In this document: piece after piece, positions 14,069-14,724 of the stretch | Layout of the letters: every line of letters begins with the position of its first letter | Numbering within the stretch: position 1 is the stretch's first letter | Assembly (NCBI GenBank): GCA_049609065.1 | Contig: JBMYYE010000060.1 | Span: forward strand, 1 to 14,724 | DNA: 14,724 nt | Direction of reading: 5' to 3' | Source: JBMYYE01 sp049609065 | GTDB taxonomy: Bacteria; Pseudomonadota; Alphaproteobacteria; Rhodobacterales; Rhodobacteraceae | Notes under the pieces: model-generated | What the model was told of the DNA's origin: nothing | Database searches by the model: none | The model's input: only the letters and a program-made list of their open reading frames with translations | Position numbers and translations under genes: made by a program

Positions 14069-14707
14069 ATGATAAAATCTGTGATCCTGTGGGTAGAGTT
14101 TTGCGCGCTTTTTGTGGTGGCCCCTGTGGTTATGGCGGTTTGGGTCGCGCCGGAAAACATGTTTCTCATGCTGTTTTTGGTGACGGGGGTTGGGCTTTTG
14201 TTGCTGTGGCGGACGCAAGGGTTTACATGGGCCCAGTTGCGAGAGGGGCAGGTCACCGCGCATTGGCCTGCGGTTTTGGCCATTGCAGGGGGGACGGCCG
14301 TGGCCTCATTCGTGGTCATGTTCTATTCGGATCAAAACGGTCTTTTTGGTCTTGTTCGCGAGCGCCCGCATATCATGGTGATGATTGCTGTTTTATATCC
14401 GCTGGTGTCTGCCTTGCCACAAGAGCTTTTCTTTCGCGCGTTGTTTTTTAACCGCTACCGTACCCTTTTTCCGAAGCGTACACATATTGCCACCAATGCC
14501 ACGATTTTTTCGCTGGCGCATTTGATGTATTGGAGCGGCACAGTTTTGGTCTTCACGGTGCTGGGTGGGCTGATTTTTGCATGGGCCTATGAGAAAAAGA
14601 AAAGCTTCTTATTGGCGTGGGTGCTTCATAGCGTGGCAGGTGTTGTTTTGTTCTTTTTTGGCATGGGCGCTTTTTTCTATTCGGGGAATGTGGTGCGGCC
14701 ATTTTGA
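14069..14707 (+). CDS. CPBP/CAAX-protease superfamily membrane protein, atypical active site
   Basis: This 212-residue integral membrane protein has hydrophobic segments at about 4-26, 30-47, 66-85, 101-117, 156-173 and 180-200. It belongs to the CPBP (ABI, CAAX prenyl protease-like) superfamily, judged from PQELFFRALFFNR at 117-129 and FSLAHLMYW at 147-155, followed by LHSVAG at 186-191. The canonical motifs are EExxxR, FxxxH and HxxxN/D. Here the first glutamate is Gln118, while Glu119 and Arg123 are kept; Phe147-His151 is kept; and His187 is followed four residues later by Gly191 instead of Asn or Asp. It may have lost proteolytic activity or belong to a subgroup with a different site. The ribosome-binding site is poor, and a possible promoter (TTGGAC-17-TTTTAC, 14027-14055) lies just upstream. 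It diverges from carB and is complete. Confidence 0.8.
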   Translation: MIKSVILWVEFCALFVVAPVVMAVWVAPENMFLMLFLVTGVGLLLLWRTQGFTWAQLREGQVTAHWPAVLAIAGGTAVASFVVMFYSDQNGLFGLVRERPHIMVMIAVLYPLVSALPQELFFRALFFNRYRTLFPKRTHIATNATIFSLAHLMYWSGTVLVFTVLGGLIFAWAYEKKKSFLLAWVLHSVAGVVLFFFGMGAFFYSGNVVRPF

Positions 14708-14724
14708 GGGTGCCGAAAGTCAAA

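Noticed and set aside
13735..14451. 238-codon open frame on the plus strand
   Set aside because: It spans the 5' end of carB, the carB promoter and half of the CPBP gene in another frame, and shows no recognisable domain.
1..14724. CRISPR arrays, tRNA or rRNA genes, insertion sequences, toxin-antitoxin or defence genes
   Set aside because: I looked for spaced direct repeats, tRNA-like cloverleaves, transposase motifs and known defence domains and saw none.

Overview
The window looks like a housekeeping stretch of a Rhodobacterales (Roseobacter-group) alphaproteobacterial chromosome of moderate GC content. The evidence is the set of gene families and their order: lgt, an NDUFAF7-type methyltransferase and pgeF in one operon, a ubiK-like gene diverging from lgt, a YbjN-domain gene followed by proC, and carB standing apart from carA. 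This placement comes from recognising families by eye; no search was run. There is no insertion sequence, prophage block, CRISPR array, tRNA or rRNA gene.

Left part (1-5000). trxB (minus, with its own terminator at the left edge) and an Lrp/AsnC regulator (plus) diverge from a shared 200-base region. A 40-residue basic protein (1713-1835, minus) follows, too short for most gene callers. Then comes a tightly packed minus-strand operon read right to left: lgt (lipoprotein diacylglyceryl transfer), a SAM-dependent methyltransferase of the NDUFAF7/MidA family, and pgeF. A short UbiK-like coiled-coil protein diverges from lgt across a 78-base region and ends at a strong terminator.

Middle (5001-9659). 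The plus-strand genes are a YbjN-domain protein, proC (last step of proline synthesis), a CsaA-like tRNA-binding domain protein and a D-2-hydroxyacid dehydrogenase. The last three overlap at their stop/start codons, so they probably form one translationally coupled unit. A beta-ketoacyl-ACP synthase III of the 373-residue type follows after a 71-base gap. It runs into tdk (thymidine kinase, minus), leaving only 10 bases between the two stop codons.

Right part (9660-14724). The 321-base gap between tdk and the next plus-strand gene is the only long non-coding stretch. It contains a 14-bp long-range stem enclosing three smaller hairpins, followed by another hairpin, and looks like an undescribed structured RNA or a small inverted-repeat element. 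After it come a 153-residue protein with a helix-turn-helix-like N-terminus that recalls phage CII-type regulators, a bidirectional terminator, carB (large subunit of carbamoyl-phosphate synthetase, minus) with a recognisable promoter, and a membrane protein of the CPBP/CAAX-protease superfamily that lacks some of the usual catalytic residues.

Most of the window is ordinary core genome. The points worth a second look are the structured region at 9709-9868, the 40-residue protein with its ribosome-binding site inside a possible hairpin, the CII-like regulator, and the atypical CPBP protein.
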